Source: Sulfurovum sp.
GTDB lineage: Bacteria; Campylobacterota; Campylobacteria; Campylobacterales; Sulfurovaceae
Length of the DNA: 64,000 nt
Assembly: GCA_024637255.1 (NCBI GenBank)
Contig: JAGXFO010000021.1
Coordinates: 48,148-112,147 of the forward strand
Direction: 5' to 3'
This document shows positions 51,079 to 59,484 of the stretch, piece after piece. Both the position numbers and the translations under genes were made by a program. How positions within the stretch are numbered: the stretch's first letter is position 1; the number at the start of each line of letters is the position of its first letter. Below the pieces are notes generated by a model. It ran no database searches. It was given only the letters and a program-made list of their open reading frames with translations, and had not been told where the DNA came from.

Positions 51079-52341
51079 TTATATCAACCCCAATAATGCT
51101 ATGAGCAGCACAGGCGGTGTAATGACCAGCCCCACTTTCATATATTCTCCCCAGCCTATTTTTACACCTTTTTGCGCCAAGACATGAAGCCAAAGTAATG
51201 TAGCCAGAGAACCGATAGGCGTCATTTTTGGCCCCAGGTTACATCCTAATATATTGGCATATACCAGTGCTTCATTGCCAACATATCCGACTTTGTCTAT
51301 GGCGATATCCATAATCATGATTGTAGGCATGTTGTTCATGATGGAGCTAATGACAGCTGAAAGAAAACCCGTACCTAGAACAGCCACTGTTTTACCCTGA
51401 TGACTGAGTATTTCTATCCATGAAGCCACAACATCGGTAAGTCCTGCATTTTTTAAACCATAAACCACGATATATAACCCTATGCTAAACCAAACGACTT
51501 GCCATGGGGCAGCTTTGATAGTCATGATAGGTTTGGTTGCCTTGTAATAGTTTGCAATAACCAAAAAAACCAAAGCCCCGCCTAGAGCGAATACAGAGAT
51601 AGGAAGATTATAGGTATCGCCTATGAAATACCCTATCATCAAGAGTCCTAAAAACATCCAGCTGAGTTTGAACATTGTTTTGTTTTTGATGACAGAGGAG
51701 GCTTCAGGAAGCATGGAGACATCTACACTCAAGGGAATATCTTTTCTAAAATATATCCATAACACAGCAATAGAAGCAAAGATACTCAACAGGTTTGGCA
51801 AGAACATATTTTTAGCATATTCTACAAAGCCGATGTCAAAATAGCCTGCTGTAACGATATTGGTCAGGTTTGAGATAACCAGCGGGTTTGACGCTGCGTC
51901 ACCGATGAACCCTCCTGCCATAAGAAATGCAAATATGGGTAGGGGTTTCATCTTGAGATACTTCATTTTGGCCAAGAGAATAGGGGTGAGAATGAGTGCT
52001 GCGCCGTCGTTGGCAAAAAAAGCTGCCACTATGGCTCCAAGCACTAAGATGTAGACAAACATCTTGTTACCGCTTCCGCCACTGAGTTTGGCCATCTTAA
52101 TGGCTGCCCACTCGAAAAATCCTATCTCATCGAGTACCATAGAGAGGATGATGATGCCTATAAATGCCAATGTGGCATCCCAGACGATGCCAGTTACAGT
52201 GACCACATCATCAAAACTTACTACACCAAGTGCAAGTGCTGCAAGTGCACCGATGATGGCAGTTGTACCTATTTGAAGTCCTTTGGGCTGCCAGATGATG
52301 AAGAGCAGGGTAAGCAGAAAAAGAGAAGAGGCTAACAGCAT
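51079..52341 (-). CDS. arsB: ArsB-type arsenite efflux permease
   Basis: A 420-residue permease with ~11 helices of the ArsB/NhaD superfamily: LQIGTTAIIGALAALALGVVSFDDVVTV, FIGIIILSMVLDEIGFFEWAA, AAFFANDGAALILTPILLA and GGFIGDAASNPLVISNLTNIVTA are the ion-transporter signatures. It expels arsenite (or antimonite). The start overlaps the small Cys-rich gene by 10 bp. It is the last gene of the ars operon. Confidence 0.92.
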   Translation of the reverse strand: MLLASSLFLLTLLFIIWQPKGLQIGTTAIIGALAALALGVVSFDDVVTVTGIVWDATLAFIGIIILSMVLDEIGFFEWAAIKMAKLSGGSGNKMFVYILVLGAIVAAFFANDGAALILTPILLAKMKYLKMKPLPIFAFLMAGGFIGDAASNPLVISNLTNIVTAGYFDIGFVEYAKNMFLPNLLSIFASIAVLWIYFRKDIPLSVDVSMLPEASSVIKNKTMFKLSWMFLGLLMIGYFIGDTYNLPISVFALGGALVFLVIANYYKATKPIMTIKAAPWQVVWFSIGLYIVVYGLKNAGLTDVVASWIEILSHQGKTVAVLGTGFLSAVISSIMNNMPTIMIMDIAIDKVGYVGNEALVYANILGCNLGPKMTPIGSLATLLWLHVLAQKGVKIGWGEYMKVGLVITPPVLLIALLGLI

Positions 52342-52598
52342 GAGTCGTTCAGTACTTTTGACTTTGTAAGTGCTGCCTCTATTTCTTCTTTGCTAATATC
52401 GCCACAAAGATTCAGTGCCACATCACCGTCTTTTCCACTTACGGCCATATGGGTGATTTTCATTTTTGTCTCATCACTCATGCATTCACAAGAACCACTT
52501 GAGCAGTTTTCTACCATTGTCAAAATATTTTGTTTTTCTACAGCTCCTGTAAAAGAGATTTTTACACCGTCATTTGTTTTAAATACGCTCTTGTTCAT
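52332..52598 (-). CDS. Small Cys-rich protein of the ars operon
   Basis: An 88-residue protein between arsC and arsB, overlapping both (ATGA with arsC, 10 bp with arsB). It contains a CSSGSCECMSD motif near residue 32 and ends in NDSCC, five or six Cys in total, with a VKISFTGAVEKQN beta-like start and an HMAVSGKDGDVALNLCGDI middle. I recognise no family; it is not ArsD by sequence. The Cys spacing and the operon suggest an As(III)-binding chaperone or a redox partner for ArsC. Confidence 0.65.
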   Translation of the reverse strand: MNKSVFKTNDGVKISFTGAVEKQNILTMVENCSSGSCECMSDETKMKITHMAVSGKDGDVALNLCGDISKEEIEAALTKSKVLNDSCC

Positions 52599-52996
52599 GT
52601 AAGTTCCTTTTTTAGTATAGGTAATAATGTTTCTCGTATCTCAGCGAGTGTCGCTTCAAATGCCTCATGGGCTAACCCATCAGGATCTTCAAATCCTATG
52701 TGTATCGTTTTTACTGGCCTGGGAAACATGGGACAAGTCTCTTTTGCATGATCACAAACAGTCACAACGAGATCATAATCATGATCTATAACCGTGTCTA
52801 GTGTTTTAGAATGGTATGTGTCTTTCCAGATACCTGCTCCTTCTAGTACTTTTTTGGCATGAGGATTCACATTTCCAGAAGCCCTAACGCCAGAACTTTC
52901 AGCCGTGATACCGTCAAGTTCAGCATTGATGAGGGCTTCAGCGATGATACTTCTACAGCTATTTCCCGTACAGAGGATGAGGACTTTTTTGGACAT
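52595..52996 (-). CDS. arsC: Arsenate reductase, thioredoxin-coupled (LMW-PTPase fold)
   Basis: A 133-residue protein. The P-loop is CTGNSCR (C9-R15, Cx5R), the second active Cys is in VTVCDHAKETCP (C82/C89-type pair), so the three-cysteine relay of thioredoxin-dependent ArsC is complete. It reduces As(V) to As(III) for export by ArsB. Located in the ars operon between a large inverted repeat and the Cys-rich gene. Confidence 0.95.
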   Translation of the reverse strand: MSKKVLILCTGNSCRSIIAEALINAELDGITAESSGVRASGNVNPHAKKVLEGAGIWKDTYHSKTLDTVIDHDYDLVVTVCDHAKETCPMFPRPVKTIHIGFEDPDGLAHEAFEATLAEIRETLLPILKKELT

Positions 52997-53035
52997 GGCC
53001 TATTTCCTTTTCTAAATTGCAATGTAATTGTAGCA

Positions 53036-53077
53036 TAAAATATTATATATCAAGATATATTGATATATAATATTTTA
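53036..53077. promoter_or_regulatory. 18-bp perfect inverted repeat upstream of arsC, likely operator
   Basis: TAAAATATTATATATCAA at 53036-53053 is the exact reverse complement of TTGATATATAATATTTTA at 53060-53077, with a 6-nt spacer. It lies 40 bp before the arsC start. The core ATCAA-N-TTGAT is shared with the palindrome at 53451-53472 upstream of arsR, so a common ArsR target is likely; an RNA hairpin role is an alternative. Confidence 0.55.
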
Positions 53078-53106
53078 CAATTTGGCATACAAACTTTGTG
53101 ATAGAA

Positions 53107-53424
53107 TCACGGTTCTGAGTTACTGCATCCAGATTTTATCTCAGGCAACTCCATCTCCAGATAGCCAATCTCTTTGAGCGTGTCTTGTCGAAACTTATCA
53201 AGAGGGGAGCGAATAGAGTAGTAGGCCCAGCGCCCCTTTCTTTCTACCTGCAAAAATCCTGCATCTTTGAGAATTTTGAGATGGCGTGAAATTCGCGACT
53301 GTATCATGCCAAAGGATGATTCTATGTCGCAAACACATACTGCACCATGCTTGTCTATAAATCGTAGTAATTTCAGTCGAGTTTCGTCGTTGAGTGCCCC
53401 AACGGTTTGTAAAAAAATATCCAT
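53107..53424 (-). CDS. arsR: ArsR/SmtB-family arsenic-responsive repressor
   Basis: A 105-residue winged-helix protein. The metalloid site is VCVCD (C30, C32) at the start of the recognition region, the helix-turn-helix is FGMIQSRISRHLKILKDAGFLQVERKGRWAYYSI, and a C-terminal Cys (SGCSNSEP) may add a third ligand. It represses the operon and is released by As(III). It heads the ars cluster, with palindromic sites upstream. Confidence 0.93.
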   Translation of the reverse strand: MDIFLQTVGALNDETRLKLLRFIDKHGAVCVCDIESSFGMIQSRISRHLKILKDAGFLQVERKGRWAYYSIRSPLDKFRQDTLKEIGYLEMELPEIKSGCSNSEP

Positions 53425-53472
53425 ACACTTAGTGTATCATAATATTTTTTATGCATCAATATATTGATGCAT
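53423..53472. promoter_or_regulatory. arsR promoter palindromes
   Basis: ATACACTTAGTGTAT (53423-53437) is a perfect 15-bp odd palindrome that overlaps the arsR start codon, and 53451-53472 is a perfect 22-bp palindrome whose half is ATGCATCAATA. The latter has the ATCAA-TTGAT core seen also before arsC (53047-53064), with a 4-nt rather than 6-nt middle. Both are candidate ArsR binding sites for autoregulation. Confidence 0.6.
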
Positions 53473-53597
53473 AGTATTTATTTTGATGAAAGAAGATCAC
53501 AAAATATTTTATCTGATATTTTCGAGAGTAACTAAGTGTCAAGGGCGCAGAAAAAGGTGCCAAAAAGGTGCTGAAATTCTTGAAAGAAAATAATTCC

Positions 53598-53634
53598 TAA
53601 TTATAGATTGCGCACTTAGCACAATCTATAATTA
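53598..53634 (-). terminator. Strong hairpin between the methyltransferase and ars genes
   Basis: TAATTATAGATTG at 53598-53610 pairs perfectly with CAATCTATAATTA at 53622-53634 around an 11-nt loop. It lies 69 bp downstream of the methyltransferase stop on the minus strand and would insulate the arsR promoter. The stem is AT-rich and not followed by a clean T-run, so terminator is the best but not certain call. Confidence 0.45.
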
Positions 53635-53702
53635 ACTGTATCTTCTCTTGAAGTAATATGACACCCAAGATAAAGCAAAGAAGCGGCCATAAGTAATTTA
53701 TG

Positions 53703-54311
53703 CTACCTCACAGCGGTCATAAGAAAAACAGTAAATTCTGCATGAGGTTTGCTGATAATGTTGGCTAAGGAAAAGGTGATATTTTTAAATCCTGCTTCCT
53801 GTGCAAATCTGGCTAACTGATGACGGTCAAAACCATAATGAAAGACACCCATAGCATCACTATGGAAACTACCATCTTCACTATCGAGATCCGCAATCGC
53901 AATAAACCCTTTGTCATTAAGCATAGCATAGAGTTTGGAAAGCAGGGCAGCAGTATCTTCCAAATGGTGAAATGTCATAGAAGAGATAATACCATCAAAT
54001 TTTCTATCCAGCGTATCAGTACTCAGGTCTTTTTCAAGTACTTCGGTTTCACAGGAAAAATCATTACATTTATTTTCAAATTCGAGCAACATGGATGGAG
54101 AGTTATCGATAGCAACTATTTTTTTGACATACGGTGCAATAAAATAACTCAATAAACCTGTACCTGCACCAAAGTCCACAATCTCCATAGACTTATTTAG
54201 TTCTATATTATTTACTATGAGTTTAGCGATGCTTTGGGCATTTTGCACTGTCGTAGAATTCATATCCCAGGTTTTTGATTTATGGGAGAAATGATCTATG
54301 TAATTTTCCAT
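53703..54311 (-). CDS. SAM-dependent methyltransferase (UbiE/Methyltransf_11 type)
   Basis: A 202-residue methyltransferase: MEIVDFGAGTGLLSYFIAPYVKKIVAIDNSPSMLLEF (motif I and acidic ribose ligand), DGIISSMTFHHLEDTAALL (motif IV), GFIAIADLD. Substrate unknown. It is not an As(III) methylase: no ArsM cysteine set is seen. The gene lies 58 bp downstream of a TetR gene on the same strand and is likely co-regulated by it. Confidence 0.85.
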   Translation of the reverse strand: MENYIDHFSHKSKTWDMNSTTVQNAQSIAKLIVNNIELNKSMEIVDFGAGTGLLSYFIAPYVKKIVAIDNSPSMLLEFENKCNDFSCETEVLEKDLSTDTLDRKFDGIISSMTFHHLEDTAALLSKLYAMLNDKGFIAIADLDSEDGSFHSDAMGVFHYGFDRHQLARFAQEAGFKNITFSLANIISKPHAEFTVFLMTAVR

Positions 54312-54369
54312 GGTGTGTGTCCTTGATATTTATTAATCTAAACATATAATAATATTATTTAATATATTA

Positions 54370-55023
54370 CTAAAATAGTGTTTGCTGTTTTTCGAGTTTG
54401 ATGTTATCCCAAAAGTAGTCTACATGCTTTTCAAACAGTGAGACCACCGAAGAGGTTGATTTTTTATCTAATTTTAGCAAAGAAACCTGCATTTGGTAGA
54501 AAAAAAGTGGTGAGAAGAACTCATTTGCAAGCAAAAGAGGGTCTGAAGACTTTATCATCTCGTTCTGCATCATCGCGAAGAAGATCCCTGATAGCTTTTT
54601 CACGTTCTCCTGGTAAAAATATTCGTTATAGATTTCCCGTATACGCTCATTTCTGTATATCTCTTGCATGAGTAGCTTTAAAAGAGCCTCATTCGGACCG
54701 TCAAAGCCTATAAGCTTAAATGTGGTGGCAATCGACATTAACAGGGACTTTCCTTGCCTATGTAGCTCTGAAGACTCTTTATCGGCAAACAGGGTCACTA
54801 TCGCCGAGGAGGTTAGTTCCCTGACCAGTGTTTCCAATATATCATCTTTGTTTTTAAAGTGGTTATAAAGAGCACTTTGCTTTACATTCATTGCACCAGA
54901 TATATCCCTAACCGTTGTGGCACTATATCCTTTAACAGAAAAGAGTTGGAGGGCAGTTTTAAGTATTTTATCTTTTGTTTTACTTCCTTTAGAAAGGGAA
55001 GAAGTGACGCTCTGCTCGTTCAT
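54370..55023 (-). CDS. TetR/AcrR-family repressor
   Basis: A 217-residue regulator. The N-terminal HTH is KDKILKTALQLFSVKGYSATTVRDISGAMNVKQSALYNHFKNKDDILETLVREL, the classical TetR DNA-binding domain; the C-terminal ligand domain is unassigned. Directly upstream lie four TGAAC-N4-GTTCA-like sites spaced 42 bp apart (55049-55188), which are probably its own operators. Its start codon is 25 bp from the nearest site, consistent with autorepression. Confidence 0.92.
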   Translation of the reverse strand: MNEQSVTSSLSKGSKTKDKILKTALQLFSVKGYSATTVRDISGAMNVKQSALYNHFKNKDDILETLVRELTSSAIVTLFADKESSELHRQGKSLLMSIATTFKLIGFDGPNEALLKLLMQEIYRNERIREIYNEYFYQENVKKLSGIFFAMMQNEMIKSSDPLLLANEFFSPLFFYQMQVSLLKLDKKSTSSVVSLFEKHVDYFWDNIKLEKQQTLF

Positions 55024-55048
55024 AATGGCTCCTTTGACGATATTATAG

Positions 55049-55188
55049 TGAACAAGTGTTCATTTGTCAAGTATGTATATTTTATTATTATGAACACTTG
55101 TTCTTAATGGGACAGCCTCTCATTTTAATACAAGAACGTTTGTTCATATATATATCAGAATAAAATATTTTAAATGAACGTTTGTTCA
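55049..55188. promoter_or_regulatory. Four 14-bp operator-like sites phased exactly 42 bp apart
   Basis: TGAACAAGTGTTCA (55049), TGAACACTTGTTCT (55091), AGAACGTTTGTTCA (55133) and TGAACGTTTGTTCA (55175) share the core GAAC-N4-GTTC and start at intervals of exactly 42 bp, i.e. four turns of B-DNA at 10.5 bp. The 28-bp intervals between them are unrelated and AT-rich. This looks like a cooperative binding array for the adjacent TetR protein; a CRISPR is excluded by the short palindromic repeat and lack of cas genes. Confidence 0.65.
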
Positions 55189-55831
55189 TACAAGTGCCGT
55201 GAAGTGCCTACGCAGCAGTCTATATCTATGGAACACTTCTTTGATTCTCGGATAGATATAAATCTTCTATAGACTAGGGCGATATTTATACTAATAAATA
55301 TTAATACGTCCTATCCTGAGCCATAAAAATAGGATTCTCATCAGGCTATGTTCTAAATAATAGATTCAAATTCAAATTGTTATGAAAGAAAATCTGATTG
55401 CTATTAAGATTAAGATGAACTATGGAGTGAATTTTAATAGGTTAATTATTGATCAGTATCAGTAGTTGAATTTATTTGTGAAAATGATTTGGCAGTGAGA
55501 AAAATAAAAAATAGATTAGACAAGACTACAATGAAATCTATAAATACATGTTAAGGTTAAAATATTCCAATAGTACATTTTAAAAATTAACAAACATTGA
55601 TACAGATATAACAAAGAAGAGAGATTTCCTTTTTTGATAGAATTTATATTATGTTAACCAATATAAATATTCATAACATATAAAGATATTCTTACTTATA
55701 CGGTGTTAGTTCTATCAGAGAGATAAGCTTTAATAAAATACCTCTAGATAATGATGGTATTTGACGCTAAAGGGCTTTCATATGCACATCTTTTTGCTTT
55801 TTCTTAGACTGTGCGGAAAAATTTACTTTAT
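55189..55831. other. ~640-bp gene-free AT-rich region
   Basis: No convincing frame longer than ~27 codons is present on either strand. A 9-bp perfect stem (TATATCTAT 55221-55229 / ATAGATATA 55252-55260) competes with a second (AGTCTATA 55217-55224 / TATAGACT 55268-55275), so some folded RNA is possible just beyond the operator array. The target gene of the array on this side, if there was one, is missing. Confidence 0.4.
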
Positions 55832-56269
55832 TTAAGAGAGGTAGCTATTAGTCTTTGCTATTTGGCTAAGTTTCTTACGTATATTTTCATCAAGCGGTTT
55901 TTGCTTAATACTACTAACCATACCTATAAGATAATCGTAGCTTGCAAGATCTATATTTTGTTTATGCAATGCTGCTTGGCTCAGATATGTCAACACTTCT
56001 TCCTTGTTGACGATGTTTTGGTTTTCAAAGTATTGCATCATCATTGTTAAGAAAATTTCATCTTTTTCATCTAGAAAATTATCTGCTAATTCTTGGGCTG
56101 TTTCTTCATCCAGTCCACGGTTGTGTAAAATAGTAGAGATACTGGATGCAATGGATTTATTGATAGTTTGATTTTGACTCGTTCTGCGATCTACAGTCTT
56201 GCCCATGGCAGGATTAAGTGCTAGTCCGGTGATTATAAGGGTTGTAGTGATAAAGTTCTGTTTATTCAT
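55832..56269 (-). CDS. Secreted hypothetical protein
   Basis: A 145-residue protein with a signal peptide (MNKQNFITTTLIITGLALNPAMG). The mature part is mostly helical and polar (SISTILHNRGLDEETAQELADNFLDEKDEIF... ), without Cys or known motifs. No family recognised. It stands alone, followed downstream by 265 bp before the ATPase stop. Confidence 0.6.
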   Translation of the reverse strand: MNKQNFITTTLIITGLALNPAMGKTVDRRTSQNQTINKSIASSISTILHNRGLDEETAQELADNFLDEKDEIFLTMMMQYFENQNIVNKEEVLTYLSQAALHKQNIDLASYDYLIGMVSSIKQKPLDENIRKKLSQIAKTNSYLS

Positions 56270-56534
56270 AAAAATCCTTTTATTGATTGTAGTTAAGTTA
56301 GGTTAACAAAGATATATAAATGCAGTAAATACTTTGTATCTGCATATATATGGTACTAGTGTTGAACGCCCTCTTCTTTGGCTCTGTCTTTCCTAGGCAA
56401 TATTCTGGCACCTTGTATATTTCCTTTTGGAAATTTGGTCATATATCGGTATGGAGTTTTATTTTATCATATTTTGTGTTTATGGTCAGTACCAACGCTA
56501 CTGCCCCCTTTCTTAAAATTTCTTTAATTGTGTA
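56270..56534. other. Intergenic region between the ATPase and the secreted protein
   Basis: Mostly AT-rich; the only frame of note is a 28-codon minus-strand one (56356-56442, MTKFPKGNIQGARILPRKDR...) without a ribosome-binding site. I do not call it a gene. Confidence 0.3.
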
Positions 56535-59234
56535 TCATATTTTCATTCCTACTCTTAATCTGAACTGTTTTTCAATCTCCAGCAGGACAAATACTACAGA
56601 TCCGATAACAAAAATCATGCTAAAATCGGACAGTGTAAGCGAATTTGTCAAAAATACACTTTGTAAAAACGGTACATATGTTATAGCTATTTGAGCAAAA
56701 AAGATAATAGATATTGCACTCCAAACAACTTTGTTCGCCAATATATCTTTTAACTTTAAATCAATAATATTTAAATTTCTAATATATAAAAGATGAAATA
56801 TCTCTAAAAACACCAAAACATTTAGTGCAAAAGTTCTTGCATAATCTACAGTAGCTCCGCTCTCTATAGCATAGTAGAAAGCACCAAAAACAGCTACTAA
56901 AAACAAAAAGGTTACATAAGTAATGTGCCAGATCAGATCCCTGCTTAAAATAGGCTCATCTATAGCTCTTGGGCTTCTTTCCATAATATTTTTATCTCCA
57001 TCTTCAAATGCCAATGCTATGCCCAAAGTAACTGCGGTTATCATATTTGCCCAAAGTATCTGAATAGGGGTAATGGGCATTGCCATCCCAAACAATACAG
57101 CTACTATAATTACTGAAGCCTCAGCAGCATTTGTAGGAAGGGTCCAACTTATGACCTTTTTAATATTGTCGTAAACTCTTCTTCCTTCTCTGATTGCACT
57201 CACGATTGAAGCAAAGTTATCATCTGTAAGAACAAACTCACTCGACTCTTTTGCCGCCTCTGTACCACTTTTTCCCATAGCTATACCGACATTGGCCCTC
57301 TTTAGGGCAGGTGCGTCATTTACACCATCACCAGTCATAGCCACTACTTTAGAATGTGCCTGAAAAGCCTTAACAAGTCTGAGTTTGTGCTCAGGCGTAG
57401 TTCTTGCAAAAATATCAGTTTGCATCACTACTCCCTCTAGCTCCTCTTCGCTTAACTTCTCTATATCTGAGCCGCTTAAGATATTTTCGCAATTTTTAAG
57501 ACCTATTGTTTTTCCTATTGCGGCTGCAGTTAAGAGATGATCTCCTGTTATCATCTTTACATCTATATTTGCTCTGTAGCACTCTTCTATAGCCTCTATG
57601 GCTTCAGGGCGCGGAGGGTCTATCAGCCCTACAAGCGATATAAGAACAAGTCCCTCTTCTAGGTCATCAAAATCAAGAGTTGACTTGTCATGAGGCACTT
57701 TTTTGTAAGCAAGTGCCAATACCCTTTGCCCAGAAGAAGCTAACTCTTTTGATTTCTCTTCCCAATAAGAATGCTCTATCTTTTTTTTGTTATTTTTGTC
57801 CATGTACTCAAATTGAGACATTTTTATAATTATTTCAGCTGCCCCTTTGACGACGATTAGCGATTCACCCTCATGGCTATGATTGAGCGTTGCCATAAAT
57901 TTATGTTTTGAGTCAAACGGTATCATATCATCTCGCTTAAAGGCTCTTCTTGCTTCATTGGCATCAAAGCCTGTTTTGTGAGCAAAAGTTACCAAGGCTC
58001 CCTCGGTCGGACTGCCTTCTGTGTTCCATGAATCGTCATCTTTTTTTAGAGTTGCATCGCTGCATAATACAGAGGTCTTTGCCAAAAACATGAGTATTTC
58101 ATCTTTGCTTGCTTCGACTCTTTGCCCATTATTGTAAACATCCCCTATTGGTTCATATCCTGAGCCATTTACTGTAAAATCAGCATTGTAAGAGACTATA
58201 GAGCTAACCATCATCTCATTTTGAGTAAGTGTTCCAGTTTTGTCTGAACAGATGACAGAGACCGAGCCTATAGTCTCAATGGCGGGCAGCTGCCTGACTA
58301 TTGCATTTCGTTTTGCCATGGCTTGAACACCGACTGCCAGAGTTATGGTTAAAACAGCAGGTAGACCTTCTGGAATAGCGGCAACAAAAAGCCCAACAAC
58401 TGCCATAAAAGCTTCATTAAAATCAAGCCCTTTGACATAATGTCCTATAAGAAAAATAATTAAAGAAAAGGAGAGTATAGAAACGGTTAAATATTTGGCA
58501 AATTTGTCCATCTGCTCAACCAAAGGCGTAGTTAAGACTTCAACACTGCTGATCATTCCGCTGATACGACCAAGTTCGGTATTGCTTGCCGTTGCGATTA
58601 TAACCCCCCTTGCTTGTCCACTGGCTATAGTAGTTCCCGCAAATACCATTGATGATCTGTCGCCGATAGTTGCATCGAGTGAAACCTTTTTTACGCTCTT
58701 CTCAACTGCGATGGACTCTCCAGTTAGAGGAGCCTCCTGCACGCTAAATCCGTGCGCCTCAAGCAATCTTATATCTGCCAAAACCCTGTCACCAGGCTTC
58801 ATAAAGACTATATCACCAATAACTAAAGATTCGCTATCAACTTTTTGTTTGCTTTTGTCACGCATTACAACAGCATGGAACGCCAACAACTTTTTTATGG
58901 CATTCATTGCATTTTGGGCCTTGTCTTCTTGGATAAAACCGATAATAGCATTGACAATTACCACACCGAGTATGACAATTGTATCTACCATATGATCAAG
59001 TAAAGCCGTAACAACTGCCGCAGTGAGCAGTACATAAATCAAAAGATTGTTAAATTGTATCAAAAAACGAACAAGTGCGCTTTTTCTCTTCTCCTCTTGA
59101 AGCTTGTTCGGTCCATACTTTTTAAGTCTTGCCTCAACCTCGACGCTGCTTAAGCCCTCGTGCGAGCTATCTACTAGCTTAAGGACTTCGCTCTCATCTA
59201 AAGCGTGCCAGTTGCTATTTTTTTGCATAATCAA
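56535..59234 (-). CDS. P2-type cation-transporting ATPase
   Basis: An 899-residue P-type pump with the full domain set: A-domain LTGES, phosphorylation loop CSDKTGTLTQ, N-domain KGAAE, hinge ITGDHLLTAAAIG and TGDGVND. Helix M4 is AAIPEGLPAVLTITLAVGV and M5 contains LPTNAAEASVIIVA. M6 reads WANMITAVTLGIALAFE: the Asp found here in calcium pumps (NxxTD) is replaced by Ala, so the ion may not be calcium. It resembles the PacL/PMCA-like bacterial group; transported ion remains open. Stands alone, next to a divergent GGDEF gene. Confidence 0.88.
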   Translation of the reverse strand: MIMQKNSNWHALDESEVLKLVDSSHEGLSSVEVEARLKKYGPNKLQEEKRKSALVRFLIQFNNLLIYVLLTAAVVTALLDHMVDTIVILGVVIVNAIIGFIQEDKAQNAMNAIKKLLAFHAVVMRDKSKQKVDSESLVIGDIVFMKPGDRVLADIRLLEAHGFSVQEAPLTGESIAVEKSVKKVSLDATIGDRSSMVFAGTTIASGQARGVIIATASNTELGRISGMISSVEVLTTPLVEQMDKFAKYLTVSILSFSLIIFLIGHYVKGLDFNEAFMAVVGLFVAAIPEGLPAVLTITLAVGVQAMAKRNAIVRQLPAIETIGSVSVICSDKTGTLTQNEMMVSSIVSYNADFTVNGSGYEPIGDVYNNGQRVEASKDEILMFLAKTSVLCSDATLKKDDDSWNTEGSPTEGALVTFAHKTGFDANEARRAFKRDDMIPFDSKHKFMATLNHSHEGESLIVVKGAAEIIIKMSQFEYMDKNNKKKIEHSYWEEKSKELASSGQRVLALAYKKVPHDKSTLDFDDLEEGLVLISLVGLIDPPRPEAIEAIEECYRANIDVKMITGDHLLTAAAIGKTIGLKNCENILSGSDIEKLSEEELEGVVMQTDIFARTTPEHKLRLVKAFQAHSKVVAMTGDGVNDAPALKRANVGIAMGKSGTEAAKESSEFVLTDDNFASIVSAIREGRRVYDNIKKVISWTLPTNAAEASVIIVAVLFGMAMPITPIQILWANMITAVTLGIALAFEDGDKNIMERSPRAIDEPILSRDLIWHITYVTFLFLVAVFGAFYYAIESGATVDYARTFALNVLVFLEIFHLLYIRNLNIIDLKLKDILANKVVWSAISIIFFAQIAITYVPFLQSVFLTNSLTLSDFSMIFVIGSVVFVLLEIEKQFRLRVGMKI

Positions 59235-59443
59235 CTCCTTATTTTAATGAATTATTCTAACATAATATAAATACTGTTAATTTGACGATAGGTAAACATA
59301 ACAGACCATTACTTTGCCAGAACTGCAAGCAAGAGCCTTTGAGTCGAGTATGTGGAAAATAAGTGAAGTTTGTAAACCTTTATGTATGCCAATAATCATT
59401 CAGCACAATGCAAACATTTGACATTTTTATGACATCTTTTAAC

Positions 59444-59449
59444 TATAAT
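59444..59449 (+). promoter_or_regulatory. -10 element of the diguanylate cyclase gene
   Basis: TATAAT 36 bp before the ATG at 59485 in an AT-rich, T-tract-rich context. A TTGACA lies about 20 bp further upstream, wider than the usual 17. Confidence 0.45.
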
Positions 59450-59484
59450 AGATAATATACCAAGAATTATGAAAGCAAAAATAC

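Noticed and set aside
53550..53575. Tandem AAAGGTGC repeats near the ars region
   Set aside because: Two copies only, too short to distinguish from chance.
55049..55188. Regular 42-bp period suggested a short CRISPR-like array
   Set aside because: The repeats are 14-bp palindromes with variable centres, there are only four, no cas genes are near, and they lie directly before a TetR start, so operators fit better.
56350..56694. Plus-strand 114-residue frame upstream of the ATPase end
   Set aside because: It overlaps the real ATPase on the opposite strand, has no ribosome-binding site and no family pattern.
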